From Liolophura sinensis (Eukaryota; Mollusca; Polyplacophora; Chitonida; Chitonidae), in the NCBI RefSeq assembly GCF_032854445.1, contig NC_088301.1, positions 27,822,402-27,886,401 on the forward strand: a DNA stretch of 64,000 bases. Reading direction: 5' to 3'. The translations under genes were made by a program, and so were the position numbers. Every line of letters begins with the position of its first letter. Positions within the stretch are counted from its first letter, which is position 1. Below are positions 34,666 to 49,300 of the stretch, piece after piece. Under the pieces are notes generated by a model. That model was given only the letters and a program-made list of their open reading frames with translations, ran no database searches and was not told the origin of the DNA.

Positions 34666-36589
34666 TGGCCTCTTCGTGTACAACACTTGCCAACAGTGTA
34701 AAATGGGATATGGCACAATCATGCCTATGAAGCTGCCTTTGTCAAAAGTTCAGTGTTCTGGTGTTAACCTCAGATTAACCTGGCTTCTTCTCTTGGGTTC
34801 AATGCCAAAAGTCAAATATTTTCATTGTATATTAAATAGTATACATTTAAGAGGACAGCTGATAAGGGCTGCTTGTTGGAGAGACTGGTGCAGTATCCAT
34901 CCCATTCTTAAGTGAGCAAGCGCCATAAAAATGATGCATAGTTCTCGCGTTACACAGAAACTTGTCATCGCATACGATTCCCACCCCTGAAGTCATTCAA
35001 CACTGAAAGCAACATTGTTTTTTTTTTTAAAAAATGTTATTTAAAATTACACCAAAACATTGAGCAGTGTTAAATTCTAGACTTTATTTCCACAAGTATT
35101 AAGACTTTAAATTAACCATAAAACATTCCCCTGGACCACTTTTGAGGTACACGGCCGGAGAACCTATTGCAATTTTACCCCAACGTGTCATTCATTGCAC
35201 TTGGCTGTGGTTGATTTTTTCCTCCCAATCTTTTAAGTTGTTGCCAGAAAAGTTTATATTATTAAATTATGTGCAAGCTAATTTTGTGAACTGTGTTTCT
35301 TGTAACAATCTTGTCTTTGGCAACATGTCCATGTGTCTCAACCCTCTAAAGGCACGTCACACTTGCATGAGTTTATCACAAGAAAAAAAAATTGGCCATT
35401 GATCACAAAGTGATAAAATCGACTGAAATCTGTTCGCATAATGTGAAAAAATCAGCCACATGACTTCTGATTCGTAGTAGGAAACGTAGTCACGTCATAC
35501 ATGACGGCCGTTTCGAACAATTTTGTGAAACGGTAAATTGCTAATGAAAAAATCATTGTGACCGAACTACAGCAATTACCTCCAATAAATTAGTGCATGT
35601 GTGTGCTGTTCCAGTATGACCCTCAGTGAAGAGTCATGAACACATGTCAATGTTGAAGCCAAATAAAATTTGTGTGTCCATTAACATTTTATGTTCACCA
35701 TGCAACATGCTATCCAAGACAACAATGTTCATGAAACAGTGAAAAAACTGAATTGCTTATTAAACATTTGTGGACAAGTCTGGAGAAAATTTTATGGCTA
35801 CCATTAAAGAACTCAAATACTGAGACAAAATGCTTTTTTTAAAAGTTTTGCCTCTGTTGTGGAAGGCATTTCTTAGAGATTTTCCAAAAAGAGACATTTG
35901 CATAGCCAGTGGACAGATGTTACCAATCTCTTCATATGTAACATCATAATAAAAATTGCCATCGTTGAAGACATGTCTCCTCTAGACACATGAAATCCTA
36001 CAGCTACAAAAATCCATAAGAATAATATCTTCATATCCACTTGGTTAAAAACCCTGTGACATGGTTCAATTTATCAAGGGAGTTTGCAAAACATGAGCAA
36101 TATTAGCAGATCTGGTTTTACACTGACATCTGGTCCTCTTCTTTACTATGTCAGCAGAGGTAAAGTTACACATGAGCCACTGAAACGACTTGCATATCTG
36201 AATGAACATCCTCAAGACTACGAATCGCCACATAACCCTTTCAAGATAAATAAAATACTGCCCTTTCCACCGCTGAATAATTTAAATAACCGATAAGTTA
36301 GTTGTTGAGACATCCATTTTAGGCAAGCCAGAATCCAGAGAGGAAACTGGATATCCATTGTTTGAGGAAAATCAGCATCAAAACAATGGCAGCAATACAA
36401 TTCCGTGTAGCCTGTCATGAAGAATATCCACTAGTGAGTCAATTATGCTGTCCGTCATGTGACTGCCCTCTTCACAGCGAGGAGAAATCAGCTGGCAAGA
36501 ATCTGAAAAATAAGTAATTTTCATCAAAAATATTTGGAAAATTATTACTGAAAGAAAGAGAACCACTGCCTGGTTTAAACTTAAAAATT

Positions 36590-36906
36590 TTTCAGTCACG
36601 TCATGACAAAGGTATCTTTAGAGTGCATGTAATCTTTCCCCTTGTTGCAGGATGGATTTCCACCACTCTTTTATCTAGTGCTGCTTCACTGAGACAACCT
36701 ACCGAAGGCAAGTAAGCCGCGCCACCCGTGCCATTATAATGATATGGGTCAACCAGTCGTTGCACTATCCCCTTAATGCTGAACGCCAAGCGAGGAAGCT
36801 ACAACTTCCTCTTTTAATGTCACAGATGTGACTCGCCCCAAAATTAACCCTGGATCTACCGCCCCCGGAGAGGACGCTCTAGCAACTGAACTATTGGCAC
36901 CGGTCC
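36590..36906 (-). mobile_element. SINE-B, tail-truncated
   Basis: Same body and head as the copy at 29602; tail domain shortened to TTTTTCAGTCACGTCATGAC. Confidence 0.8.
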
Positions 36907-37180
36907 CACATATCATATTTTTACTAAATTCTATAAAACCGTGGTATATTTTACACATTTCATGGCACCCGAGGTTACGAACTTCAACACATGTGACCAT
37001 TAAAAATGATTAAATCACTTCTCAATAACTTAAACTTAAAGTCAAAACTGGTTTTGTGGAATCTGCCACGGATTTTGGCCCTTTTCATTCTCAAATGGAG
37101 AGACTGATCCAACATGCTGCCGAGATCAGCAGAGCTCAAGGGAGACCACTCTGCTGCTCTTCATGTAGAGTACATATAAG

Positions 37181-37367
37181 TCATGTTTGAAGCTGACAAA
37201 CTGGCAAATCATTTTGACCCACCTCTTCCACTAGTCCAGCAGCTATGGTCTGTCCACTGCTTCGTAACATAAATCTCCCCAGGTCTTTAAAATCCTTGTA
37301 CAGTTCTAAACACACCGGTCTCTCCAGTTCCAACTCGATCACAGCATTGCTATTTTTGGTCAGACAC
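37181..37367 (-). CDS. HBS1L: HBS1L exon 16 (C-terminus and stop)
   Basis: Acceptor CGCTTACAG/GTGTCT, stop TGA 37183-37181. Reads [20 protein letters not shown], then [20 protein letters not shown] and TIAAGLVEE, followed by a short non-conserved tail. Confidence 0.94.
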
Positions 37368-40300
37368 CTGTAAGCGTATGGTGTGTTGACAGACTTTAGA
37401 TATGAATTGTAAAAATTGATGACATAAAAGGAAAAATTGATGACATGAAAGAAAAAAATACAGACAAGTTTACCTGGTATACAGGTAGACACAAACAAAA
37501 ATGTCTAAATGATATTTTTTTCTTCCACATATATCAACAAAAAATCAAACAAGTCAAAAAGAACAGTTTTTATGTCCATAAAGATCAGGGAAATCACACA
37601 TGATCACAGCAACCACACCTGTTGACAATTTTGAAAGCTGGCTTTAATTTTCATCACAATCTTCTTTTGGCATTCTAAAAACTGTGTCAATGGCCCAGTC
37701 TAACTTACTTGGGTCGTTTTTTCACCACTTCTCCTGAGGTTTTGTGGAGCTGACAGATGAGGCGTTTAATCACAGCTGGTTCACTTAATGACTGGTAATG
37801 AAATACCACCTGAAAAACAATTAGCAAAATAAGCAAATAACAAAACATGTATGGGTTACGTCAGCTTTAAGCAAATCATTTAGCGTATGTTTGAATACTA
37901 GTTATTGTCCTTTGAAGGATTTATTTGATTGGTGTTTTACGCTGTACTCAAGAATATTTCACTTATACAACGGCAGCCAGCATTATGGTGGGAGGAAACC
38001 GGGCAGAGCCCTGGGGGAAACCCACGACCATCCGCAGGTTGCTGAGAGACCTTCCCACATACGGTCTGAGAGGAAGCCAGCATGAGCTGGACTTGAACTC
38101 ACAGCGACCACATTGGTGAGAGGCTTCTGGGTCATTATGCTGCGCTAGCGTGCTAGCACGCTAACACACTGAGCCACAAAAGCCCCCTCCTTTGAAGGAC
38201 AACTTGGTTCATATTTGTTCAGCAGTTTATTGAGACTCATTACTTCATAAATTGACAATATTTAAAAAGTTCTGAACAAAGGAGAACTCAAATCATAATT
38301 GGTACGTTGTTCTGCAGTAAAAGAAAAAGCGTACAAAGTTTAAACTTCCTGGAGCAAAAAAGATTTAATTACAGCTGTTTGAATTTTTGACTTAAGTCTA
38401 AAGACATCTTAACCAGTAAATCATTATAAAACAGGCTGACACAACACTTGTTTCCTATCTTTAGTACACACGACAAAGTTCGAGAGCAAAAAGATTTAAT
38501 TATAGCTGTTTGAATTTTTGACTTAACTCTAAAGACCTCTTAACCAGCAATTTGATATAAAACAGGCTGACAAAACACCTGTTTCCTATCTTTAGTACAC
38601 ACAAGAAAGTTCATGTCTAAAGCCTTGCTTTCCTTGAAACAAAGTTTCTGTAAAACTAGAAGAGATAGAGTAAATGGGGTCCTTCTTACTTACAGGATAG
38701 CCTTTGGTTAAAGGCAAGGGGATGTTGAATACGACTACTCTGGCCCTGATTAATGTAGCACTGTGTATAGGGTTGGCTGGATCACATAATATACTACCTG
38801 AAAGTACACAGTACAGTTAATTTATATACATGTATATTATCTGATTGGTGTTTTATGCCGTACTCAAGAATATTTCACTCATACGACGGCGGCCAGCGTT
38901 ATGGCGGGAGGAAACTTGGCAGAGCCCGGGGGGAAACCCATGACCATCCGCAGGTTGCTGTCCGACCTTCCCACTTGCGGCTGGAGAGGAAGCCAGCATG
39001 AGCTGGACTTGAACTCAGTTAATTTATGCGAGAGGAATCTTCAGTTTTGATGTTGGAGCATGAATGAGCATGGGTCCCTGTAACTCAAATATAAAACTTA
39101 TCCAAATCAAGTTGCTATTTATTCATTAATCTGTTTATCATATTCCAAACATCAAATTAGTAATCAAAATTCGCAGAAAAAGAAAATTTGACACAAAAAT
39201 GTAAAACAGAAAAACTCATATTCTATAACCCTCGACCTTTTGGGTATAGCATATAAAGATAAGCCACCAATGCATAAAAATCCCATGTTTTGCTCAATTT
39301 TTCAAATGGAAAACACAAGAAAATTCATTTTCAGAAGCACATAAGGCCTTAAAATGATACTATTGATTCAAACACTAAAGTGTTTGTAATAAGAAATTAA
39401 TAAAACAAAAAGTGGCCCTAAAAGAAAGATGAATTAATAAGAATCAAGCAAAATGCATTAGTGAACAATGCTAAGCTTTAGCTAAAATACAAATCAAAAC
39501 CTTGAATCACAAATGGACAGGCTGCCATGATATGAGTGACTTGTAAACTGTTCTCTAGTCCTTACCTACAGTGACTTTATTGATATCTACACCAGTTATG
39601 GTAATGCCCACATGGTCGCCTGCAAACCCATAGTTGGAGGTCTCAGTCTCTATAAAAACACCCTTAGCTGTGCCCACTTCCCCAGCGGGCATCACCAAGA
39701 CTTTATCCCCGTTCTGTATGGTCCCGGACTCCACTCGTCCTGACACAGTAAAACCACTGCCCACACCCTTAAAAATGTCCCCCACACAGAGTCGGAATGG
39801 TCGGTCGATAGGCCGAACAGGTGGGCGGAATTTATCTGTTATAAACAAATATAAGGCAGAATACATTAACTGGATTGACAGTGTCAGGAGCTGCTCACAC
39901 TATCAGAGGCAACTGTTCATTAGACACTAAACTTAACTAAGCTAAAATTCTTTCCTGATTTACATGATTAATGTTTTAACGCCATGCTAAAGAACTTTCG
40001 TCTTATACCATGGTGGTCAATTTTATAGATGGAGCAAACCAGAGTGTCCAGGGTAAACCTTTGTCAATGACAAGATCTGCATAATGTATTGATGGGAGAC
40101 AACAGTGCAAAACAGCCACACAACAGTCATCTCCCACTATCTTATGGTCACTACAGCCCTATCCAAGGCAGGATTCGAACCTGCACCTTTAGGGTTTCAC
40201 TAAATGAAAAGTAAGCATATTGACCACTCAGCCACAGCCCACTTCACAAATAAAATTCAAATTTATTTAACTTTAAGTTTGACTGTGGCTTAACCCTGTA

Positions 40301-43300
40301 CTCCAGAATTTTTTGGCTTATAAGAGGGCAGTAATTTCTATGGTTGGAGGAAACTGGAGTGCTTGGCATAAACCACTGAACCTTTGGCAGGATATTGACT
40401 ACCTTTCCCACATTTGACATCCAGATATTCACTCCACAGTTACATGTATGTAGCGCTCCACAGCTACATGTATGCAGCGCTCCACAGCTACATGTATGCA
40501 GCAGGGTCTGTAGTTTGTATAGCTACATAAATAGTCTCCAGGAAAACACAACCCTCTGTCAGATACCTACCAAACATCCTGAGGTAAAGCTGGACTTAAA
40601 CAAAATATGGGCTCATTCAGGGACCTGGGTCAGTAGTTATCAAACACAGCTACAGTTAAACTGCTTTGCTCTAGAAGAGTTTAAAATCTGCACACTGACT
40701 CTTTATTGCAGAGCAACGTTCTGATCATAATTTGAGATCTTTCCTGTTCTGAGTTTGGCTTTATTAAGGACTTTAAATTTATGACTTAAGTTGTAAGTTG
40801 CTTGATAAATAATAAATTGATTTGTGAGGTTATCTGCTGTTAAAGCCACAGCTACAACAATAAGAGGCCCCTGCCATCCATCAAAGTATCACATTCCACC
40901 CAGTGACACACCAGCCTTACCAATCTGTTTAAGTAAGGTTGGCCCACTGTACCAGGAAGACAACCTTGGCTCCTGGACTGGCTGAGTCAGATTTTCACCA
41001 CTGAGTCCACTGCAAGGGACATATGACAAGTCTGAGTCTTTAAAACCTGCTTGTTTGAGAAACTGACTCATCTTTTTGACGATTTCATCAAACCGCTTTT
41101 GAGTCCAGTCCACTGTGTCCATTTTATTAATTGCCACAATCAACTGAGACACTCCTGGAGAAAAAAAAGAAAAAAAGGAATTTAAGCTCAGGGAAATTTG
41201 CATCATCCATAAAACAACATCTATACTAACCCTGATTACCTTCTAAAGACAGCCTTACGTCACGCTATAACTAAGCCACACATTTAAGATTGCTGCACTC
41301 TTTTCCCATGTTAATTTGCTTAAAATCTGAATCCCTTAAATAGGATGACCATCCACCAGTAGCAGCTTTTTCCATGTCTCTTGATCATTTTACAGGCAAA
41401 CCACAAGCACGCCACTGACAAACCACTGGCAAACCACTAGCACACCACAGGCAAACCACTAGCAGACTAGAAACTCCCTACTTGTTCACAAATACCACAT
41501 CTTATTAAATGCATCTACACAGTGATAGTAAAAAGCCTGAATCAGTATCCTTACCCAGGGACCTAACAAGAAGGGCATGCTCTCTCGTCTGACCACCAGT
41601 CTCAAATCCTGTCTCAAATTCTCCCCGTGTGGCGTTGACAACTAAAATCCCAACATCAGCCTGTGCAGCACCTGTATATAGAACCCAAAGAGATATACTA
41701 CTTCAAATTCAGATCCACGGTATTTCACTTAGGGAAAAAATAGTACAATTTTTACCAAATACTGTTTTCCATTGTCTTTCAGAGGATGATACTCTTAAAA
41801 GTAAAAGACAATACAACATTAAGTTATCATCATCACAAATAATATTGAAAGTTGTATCTAAAGAGACCTCCTCTTTTTTTAAAAAGTTCCTTTGAACAGA
41901 ATTAAATTCAGGTATTTCAATTCTATAGTGGGCTTTACGGACTAATGACATCACGATGTTTTCTATTTTTACCATAAACCATATATTCACTGTCAGGATA
42001 GCTCCTATATTTATGTGTTTTAAAGTAAACATATATGAGCCCACACAAATCACTCACTGATTTATTTGTTGATGTGATTGGTGTTTTACGTCCTACTTGA
42101 GAAGATTTCACTTATACAACGATGATGGACAAGAGGCCTATTATGGTGGGAGGAAACTGGGCAGAGCCAGGGGAAACCCACGACCGTCCGCAACTAACCA
42201 TGAACTAACCACCTCGACCACAGAGGTCCTAATGAACCTCTGTGGACCCCCTTTGATTTATTTTATTTATTTGATTGATGTTTTACGCCGTACTCAAGAA
42301 TACTTCACTTACACGACGGCGGCCAGCATTATGGTGGGAGGAAACCGGGCAGAGCCCGGAGGAAACCCACAACCATCCGCAGGTTGCTGACAGACCTTTC
42401 CATGTACGTCCGGAGAGGAAGCCAGCATCAGCTGGACTTGAGCTCACAGCGACCACATTTTTGAGAGGCTCCTGGGTCATTACACTGCGCAAGCGTGTTA
42501 ACCGACTGAGCCACGGAGGCCCAGGACCTCCTTTGAGGTTCAGTAATAATAACATGCCTAATGAAGTACATCTTCAAATATTTAAATGCATTTAATTCTG
42601 TTCAAGAAAGACTTTAAAAAATATACACAAAAATTTCCAGTTCCAGTCGGACATAAAAACTTCTCACTTTTTTACTATCTTAAAACAGGCTTTGCCTTCA
42701 GGCCTTGTTATAAATGACAGGAACTACAATCTACAATGACCACAGGATGCCCAATGTAGTAGTTGTAAACAACGCTTGGTTATGAGAACACCCTGTCATT
42801 TTGGGCATGAAAGGATTACCTCAGATGACATTAGATTTTACCAATCACCTATACACATACATGTAGCCTACCTGTGATCATATTTGGGATAAAATCTTTG
42901 TGGCCTGGAGCATCAAGAAGCGTCACAGTTTTACTGTCCGTCTGAAAGCATGTCTGTGCCACATCCATTGTCACACCTCGTGACCTAAAATCCAGAATTA
43001 AGCGAGATTGTTTACTGTAACAACTGAACAAAGAAACAGACAAAAGCTGTAAAATGATTCTTTTGATGCCAATACGCAAGTTTGTCTGGTAAGAATCTTC
43101 AAGCTTCAAGTATAAATGAAAACTGAAAACTCTTCAGTGGCCCTATCAGGTGAGTGAATCACTCAAAATCATGCAGTATGTGTCATTCGGTGCTGATGAA
43201 AAGAAGCAGGGACACATACTGTTATATGTGGCTGTCACAAGAAGCTATATAAAGTTACTCGGGTCAGTCAAGTTTTTGACATCCTGTCTTTAAGCTTGGG

Positions 43301-46300
43301 TGAGTTGGTCAATTTTTTTAAATCCTGTCTTTGAACGTGGTTCATTCCCTTAATTAGGGTCCTGAATGGGCAGCCAATATGGAGTTTTAAAGGAAAAGAC
43401 CTCTAAAAATAGAGGTAGGCATCACTAAATAGACCACTTGCAGAAAAACTATGCAGAAATACACTTTCTTTTTATTTTTTTAGATTTTTGTGAAAAAGAG
43501 TTAAAGGCGTTCAAACATTTGACTTCTAAGGTCAGCCTTATGGACCATACTATCAGAGGGTTAGGAACTCAGATGTCACAGGAAGTTTTTCCAACTTTAA
43601 TCACAACACTGAATGTTGGAGTAACTCTTTTCACCTATGAGGAAGGAATTACTGAAAAAATGCTCCCAGAAATTCCTTCTGTCCGATGAACATCACGAAA
43701 AAAAGGTGATATGACGTCAGAGTTCCTAAATAACATCAATATGGCTCATAAAGCCCACCATAGAATTCAAATATTTTAATGCCTTTCAACACTCTTAAAA
43801 AAATCTAAGAAAATAAATAAAGTATTTTTAGGCATAGTTTTCAGTTGTCTATATGATGAACCTTACTTCATATTTTAGCTTTCCTTTACTTCAAGCAAGA
43901 TACAAGTTTTAGCAAGTATTTTCAGTTAGTGTTTTCTGTCTTATGGTGTACCATATACACAGTACTTATTTTCTAAATATTTTCGCTGCGCCCCCACTGC
44001 ATATGAAGGTTAAAACATTGGCTAGCTGCGACTGTCAGGCTTGTAATCAATGTGGCTTGAAGTCAAAAGGTTTGTCAAGTGCCTGGTGAATCTGATGGTT
44101 TACTTTGGGCATTCTGGTTTCCTCGACCGACAAACTTGGTCATGACCATAACCATATATGCGGAAACTCTTGATATTACATGTTAAGGCTCCAATCCAAT
44201 AGACCAATTTCCCTGCAGACATTTTTTTTCCAAATATTACAGTTGGTCTTTGTCAGCTCTTGGTATTTTACATGCTACAAAAAATTCTCCAGATCTTAAA
44301 TCATTACACTTGAGGCCACGTCCACCTCTCATTCGCCTTTGAATCTAGGACAACTGCTCCTTCATTACCTCTCCTCTTCTGTCTCATCCAGAACCCATGC
44401 ATATGCAAATGAGCCCTTGCCCACTTTTTTGGCTTCCTGTTCATATTTATGCATAGTCCTCTTATTGACAGCTCCTAACTGATACAGCAAATGTCCCATC
44501 AATGTGCTCTTCCCAGCATCCACATGACCTGATGTAAAACAATACAAACACAATATATTGACATATATAGTCTGAAAATAATGGTTCCTAAAGGCCAGTG
44601 CACCCTACACAATTTTGTCACATGTAATTTTTCTCCATTACGAAGCAGCCGATGTATTTGACATATTATCATGAGACATAATAATGTTTCATCGGTTTAC
44701 CAATGTTTCACAGACCATTTTGTTGTGAGCAGAGTGTATCATTTGATCTGAAACGATTCTGTTGCTTCCAATAAAATCATATAAAATGTTGATGAAGGCA
44801 GGCCTAGAAGACACCCTGCCATCTTTTATTTGTAGAAATAAACAGCATAGCAGGACATTATTTAGGGTTACTTGCACATGGCCTGCAACTGAACTGACAC
44901 CATGGTAGAAATGTGGAGATGAGATTTGACAATGTCTAGCCAGTGCTTGCCTTGGGAAGCAATATTTGCCAAACCAAATATTCTGCATTTCTGTACCAGT
45001 AACACAAAATAACACATGATTACAAACCTATAACAACAAGATTGATGAGATCTTTGCTTCCCTGTCGTTTCCTATACTCTTCCATCATCTTGGCTTGATC
45101 TTGTCGATTTCTGGCAAAGGTAAATTAAAACAGAAGCTATATGTGAGTATTACACTTTTAGACTGTACTATGTCTACCAATTTGAAATTTAAAATCTGAT
45201 TTAAATGTGAAATCTATTTTAGTATATGAAATATACTTTTAACTATTTTAGTATATGAAATATACTTTAACTATTTTAGTATATGAAATATACTTTAACT
45301 TGTAAAAATTACACTCATCACTATGTTGTAAATGTAAGTATACAATAACCAACAGCAGGGGACACACTAGGCAAATGTTTTTGTTCACAGAGGCATATTT
45401 TGCAAATTTTTAAAATTCACATTTATAATCTGATGTTGGAAACTTACACTGGTTTGGCCAATTGGCCAATTTCAGGGCTTCAACAAAAAAATACAATTTT
45501 ATCAGTCTGCACAGAATAATGCCTTCAGAAAACGTCTGAATGAACAAACATGCAAAGAGGTCGAAGAATTACAGTAGCGTATATGAGAACAAATTCATCC
45601 AAAATGGATCCTAATGTTATATAGTATATGGTTAATGATAGCACATCATAATGTATTTCTCTATTAGCCACTTTCAAAGTCATTCAAAGTGGAAGTATTT
45701 ATCACTCAAGGGCAAAAGCCAAACAAACTTTGATGATTTTGGAATAGCACCAGTTGATTTATCCCCATCTCCATCTTTCTGTGGAGTTGCCATGTCAACA
45801 ACATCAGAAGGCGGCTCCATTGATAACGAGGCCAGCTTTGTATTTGTGTCATTCTCTGTGGAACAGAACGCAATTGTACAGAAGCAAGAAAGCTCAGAAA
45901 CTTCAAGATTTTCCTGCCATGGAGTATTTATTAGAAGAGTGTTTTACGCTGTTGCTCAGAATATTTCACTTATTTAACAGTGATCAGCATTATAGTGGGA
46001 GGAAACCTGGCAGAGTATGAAGGAAATCCATGATCATCCGCAGGTTGCTGGAGGACCCTCCCACTTACGGCCGGAGAGAAAACCAGTCTGAGCTGGACTT
46101 GATTCGGCAATTGCATTGCTAACCACTCAGCTTTGGAAGACCCCTATCATCCTATAATTGAAAAACTCGAGTATGAAGGTCAATAACAATAAATTATTTA
46201 TTTATTTGATTGGTGTTTTACGCAGTACTCAAGAATATTTCACTTATACGACTGCGACCAGCATTATGGTGAGTAGAAACCGGGCAGACCCCGGGGCAAA

Positions 46301-49300
46301 CCCACGACCATCCGCAGGTTGCTGACAGACCTTCCCACGTACGGCCGGAGAGGATGCCAGCATGAGCTGGACTTGAACTCACAGCGACCGCATTGGTGAG
46401 AGGCTTCTGGGTCACTACGCTGTGCTAGCGCGCTACAATAACAATAAATAAATGAATCAATCAGTTTGGAGAAATTCAGGTGTGAGAGCGCTCGAATACT
46501 GGCATGTAGGACCTGTGGGAAACCGACACCCATTACACCAGTACTTGACAAGATTTCTGGCAAAACAGCAAAGCCAAGCTAGATGCGTCTGCATATATCA
46601 ACATGACAACCTCATTGGTGCAAACAATGCACACTATACGGATAGTTTTACATATTTGCAATTCAATAATGTCCTGATTTTTGGTTAAGTAAATTAGGGA
46701 AAGAGAAGAAAACCAACCTGAATCTTTGGCAAGCTTCTTCTCATTCTGTGGGGTGATGACTTTGGAGAAATCTGCTGCTTTCGCCGCCGTACCATCATTA
46801 GCTTTGACCGTCACCACACGGGGGACTGGATTCTTCAGGGTAACAACAGGCGGTGATGGAGCAAAGGCAGAAGCTGTTGATGTGAACCAAGAAGAGTTAA
46901 TGCCCTTGCCATCTTTGACAAGATTACTCTGACTTTTATAATGGACTGGTTAATTGTTGTTTATTTTCATTCTTAAGAATTCTTCACTAACACAATGACG
47001 GTCAGGTCTATCATTAAAGGAAGCCTTTGTGCCTGATGTAAACCACCAACGTTTAGCAAGTTAAAGTAAAAGAAGCCAAAATACTGAAACTATGCGTAAA
47101 AATACTTTCATTTACCTTTCAGATTTGTTTTGAAGAGTGTTGAAAGGTATTTAAATATTTGAATACTATGGTTGGCTTTAACAGCCATACTGAGAGTATC
47201 TTAGAACTCTGACTTTTTTCGAGAGCATTACTTCAGTAATCTTTCATTCATGGGTAAAAAGAGTTATTCAAACATTCAGTGTTGTGAATAGAGTTGAAAA
47301 AATATCAGAGTTCCTAAACTCTTACAGTTTGGTCCATACAACCCACCTTAGAATTCAAATGTTTGAATGCCTTTAACTCTTTTCAAAAAATCTAAAACAA
47401 TAAATGAAAGCGTATTTCTGCTTAGTTTTAAATGGTCTACTAGTATTTAGTGATCCCTATCTCAATTTTTAGAGGTCTTTTCCTATCAATAACAAACATT
47501 CCTATGTGTAACGTAAGAACTTGCATACCACATTGATGGAAGACAAGTGGTCTTCAAAAAAGGTACAAATACCTCAAGAACCCCCCATGGACAGCTCGTC
47601 ACCAAAGCTCTCCTATGAACAGTTAGGGTGGATGATTCAACAAATAACCTTATAGTTAGTAGTCAAGGCGTCTTACTCACTGAGTAACACCCTGTTCTCC
47701 ATTTTTATCTGGATATTTATTTATTTATTTATTTGTTTATTTGATTGGTGTTTTACACCGTACTCAAGAATATTTCACTTATACGACGGCGGCCAGCATT
47801 ATGGTGAGAGGAAACCGGGCAGTGCTCGAGGAAAACCCACGACCATCCGCAAGTTGCTGTCAGGCCTTTCCACGTACGACCGGAGAGGAATCTGGATAAG
47901 AGGTTAGGAAAATATACTGATATTATATTGAATATAATGGCTGATTGATGTTTACTGTCAGATTCCACTAAATGTAGCTTCACAAGTCAGTCTTGTCCAA
48001 CAGGTTTTATACTTGTGCAAGCTACAAAGCCATGGTCCAGCTGGAGAGTGACACACTACCAAGTCAGCTTCACCTATAACCCGTTATAGATCTGACACCC
48101 AGAGTTTCTCATGAGAATTAAACTTTAACAAGGTGCCGACTTATCCCTGGATATATAGCCACATGTATCTTACAAATACTTACACAAATGTTCAGAATGG
48201 ATTTGCAGCAATGAAAATTGGACCCTAAAACCATTTCTGTATAAGTGCACATTTCCCAGATGGTATTAATGTGAAAGCAATTACATGTAATAATAAGTAT
48301 TCCATTTTTCAACCTAGAAATAATTTTGAGCGAAAACACTGGTCTGAGTGAGACTCAAACCCAACACAGTGGTGCGTAGTCATAACACCCTACCAACTGT
48401 ATGAGCTACCAAGCCAGACTGTCAATGATGAAAATGGCAGTTATATTAAGAATTCTGGATGTAGTGCATTTGCAATACATATTTGCTACGCGCTTGACAA
48501 AAGTGGTCAAAATCTTCCATAAATTGGACAAAACAGTAAAAAATTCAGAGCTGATCTGTAACATGTCTTGGTGAACAATGTGAAACAAAGTTTCAGTTCA
48601 AAATAATGAAGAAAAATAAAAGTCTGGATAACTGACAAAGATCTGAAACACGATGAAACAGCCGTAACATTGCTGAAAATTTACAAATCATCTTGATTTG
48701 TAACTTGTCATGGTGAAATTTTTGTATCCACAATTTCACCACAAACAAGAGTTCGGGTGAACACAACGTATGTCCGAAACAAATGCATTTGTCTGCAAAT
48801 GTACAAAAGAATACCAGCAGCATTAGGGTGAGTATAACCCCTGAGGGCAATCTTCATGGGTGTTCATAATAGGTATGTGGTTACCATGACAACTGTGTAA
48901 GTGGATAAATGTGTCCGCCAAAAAATGAAAACTTTATCTGGAAAACAGTGGGAGTTGTAGCCCGGATACGAAATCATTTCTATTTATATAGTAAAATGGC
49001 TATCTGGTAACCATAACAACCACAGAAATAGACAAATGTGAGTCGCCATCTGTGTATGCATGTATCCACCAAAAATTAAAACTATACGCACAAAACAGTT
49101 GGAGGTATAGCCCAGACATGAAATCCTATCTATTTATATAGTATACATGAGGATATGGCAATCTGGTAACCATAACAACTGTGGAAATGGACAAACGTGA
49201 GTCGCGACACATCGTCGTCTGTGTATGCATGTATGCAACAAATACTAAACTATGTGGAAAACTGGAGTTATAGCCCACACACGAAACCATATCTATCTAA

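Larger units (their letters stand above)
30504..37180. other. Convergent interval: 3' UTRs, minisatellites, SINE-B
   Basis: 6.7 kb between the C6orf62 stop and the HBS1L stop. Contains two minisatellites (33135-33480, 34160-34665), a repeat-family fragment (33755-33890) and a truncated SINE-B. No conserved coding sequence recognised. Confidence 0.6.

Noticed and set aside
45651-46020. Plus-strand ORFs of 88-108 codons
   Set aside because: They are antisense to HBS1L exon 7 and run into a SINE; no independent support.
46900-46930. Upstream AG as acceptor of HBS1L exon 6
   Set aside because: It would enter in phase 0 whereas exon 5 leaves in phase 1; the downstream acceptor at 46874 keeps the frame.
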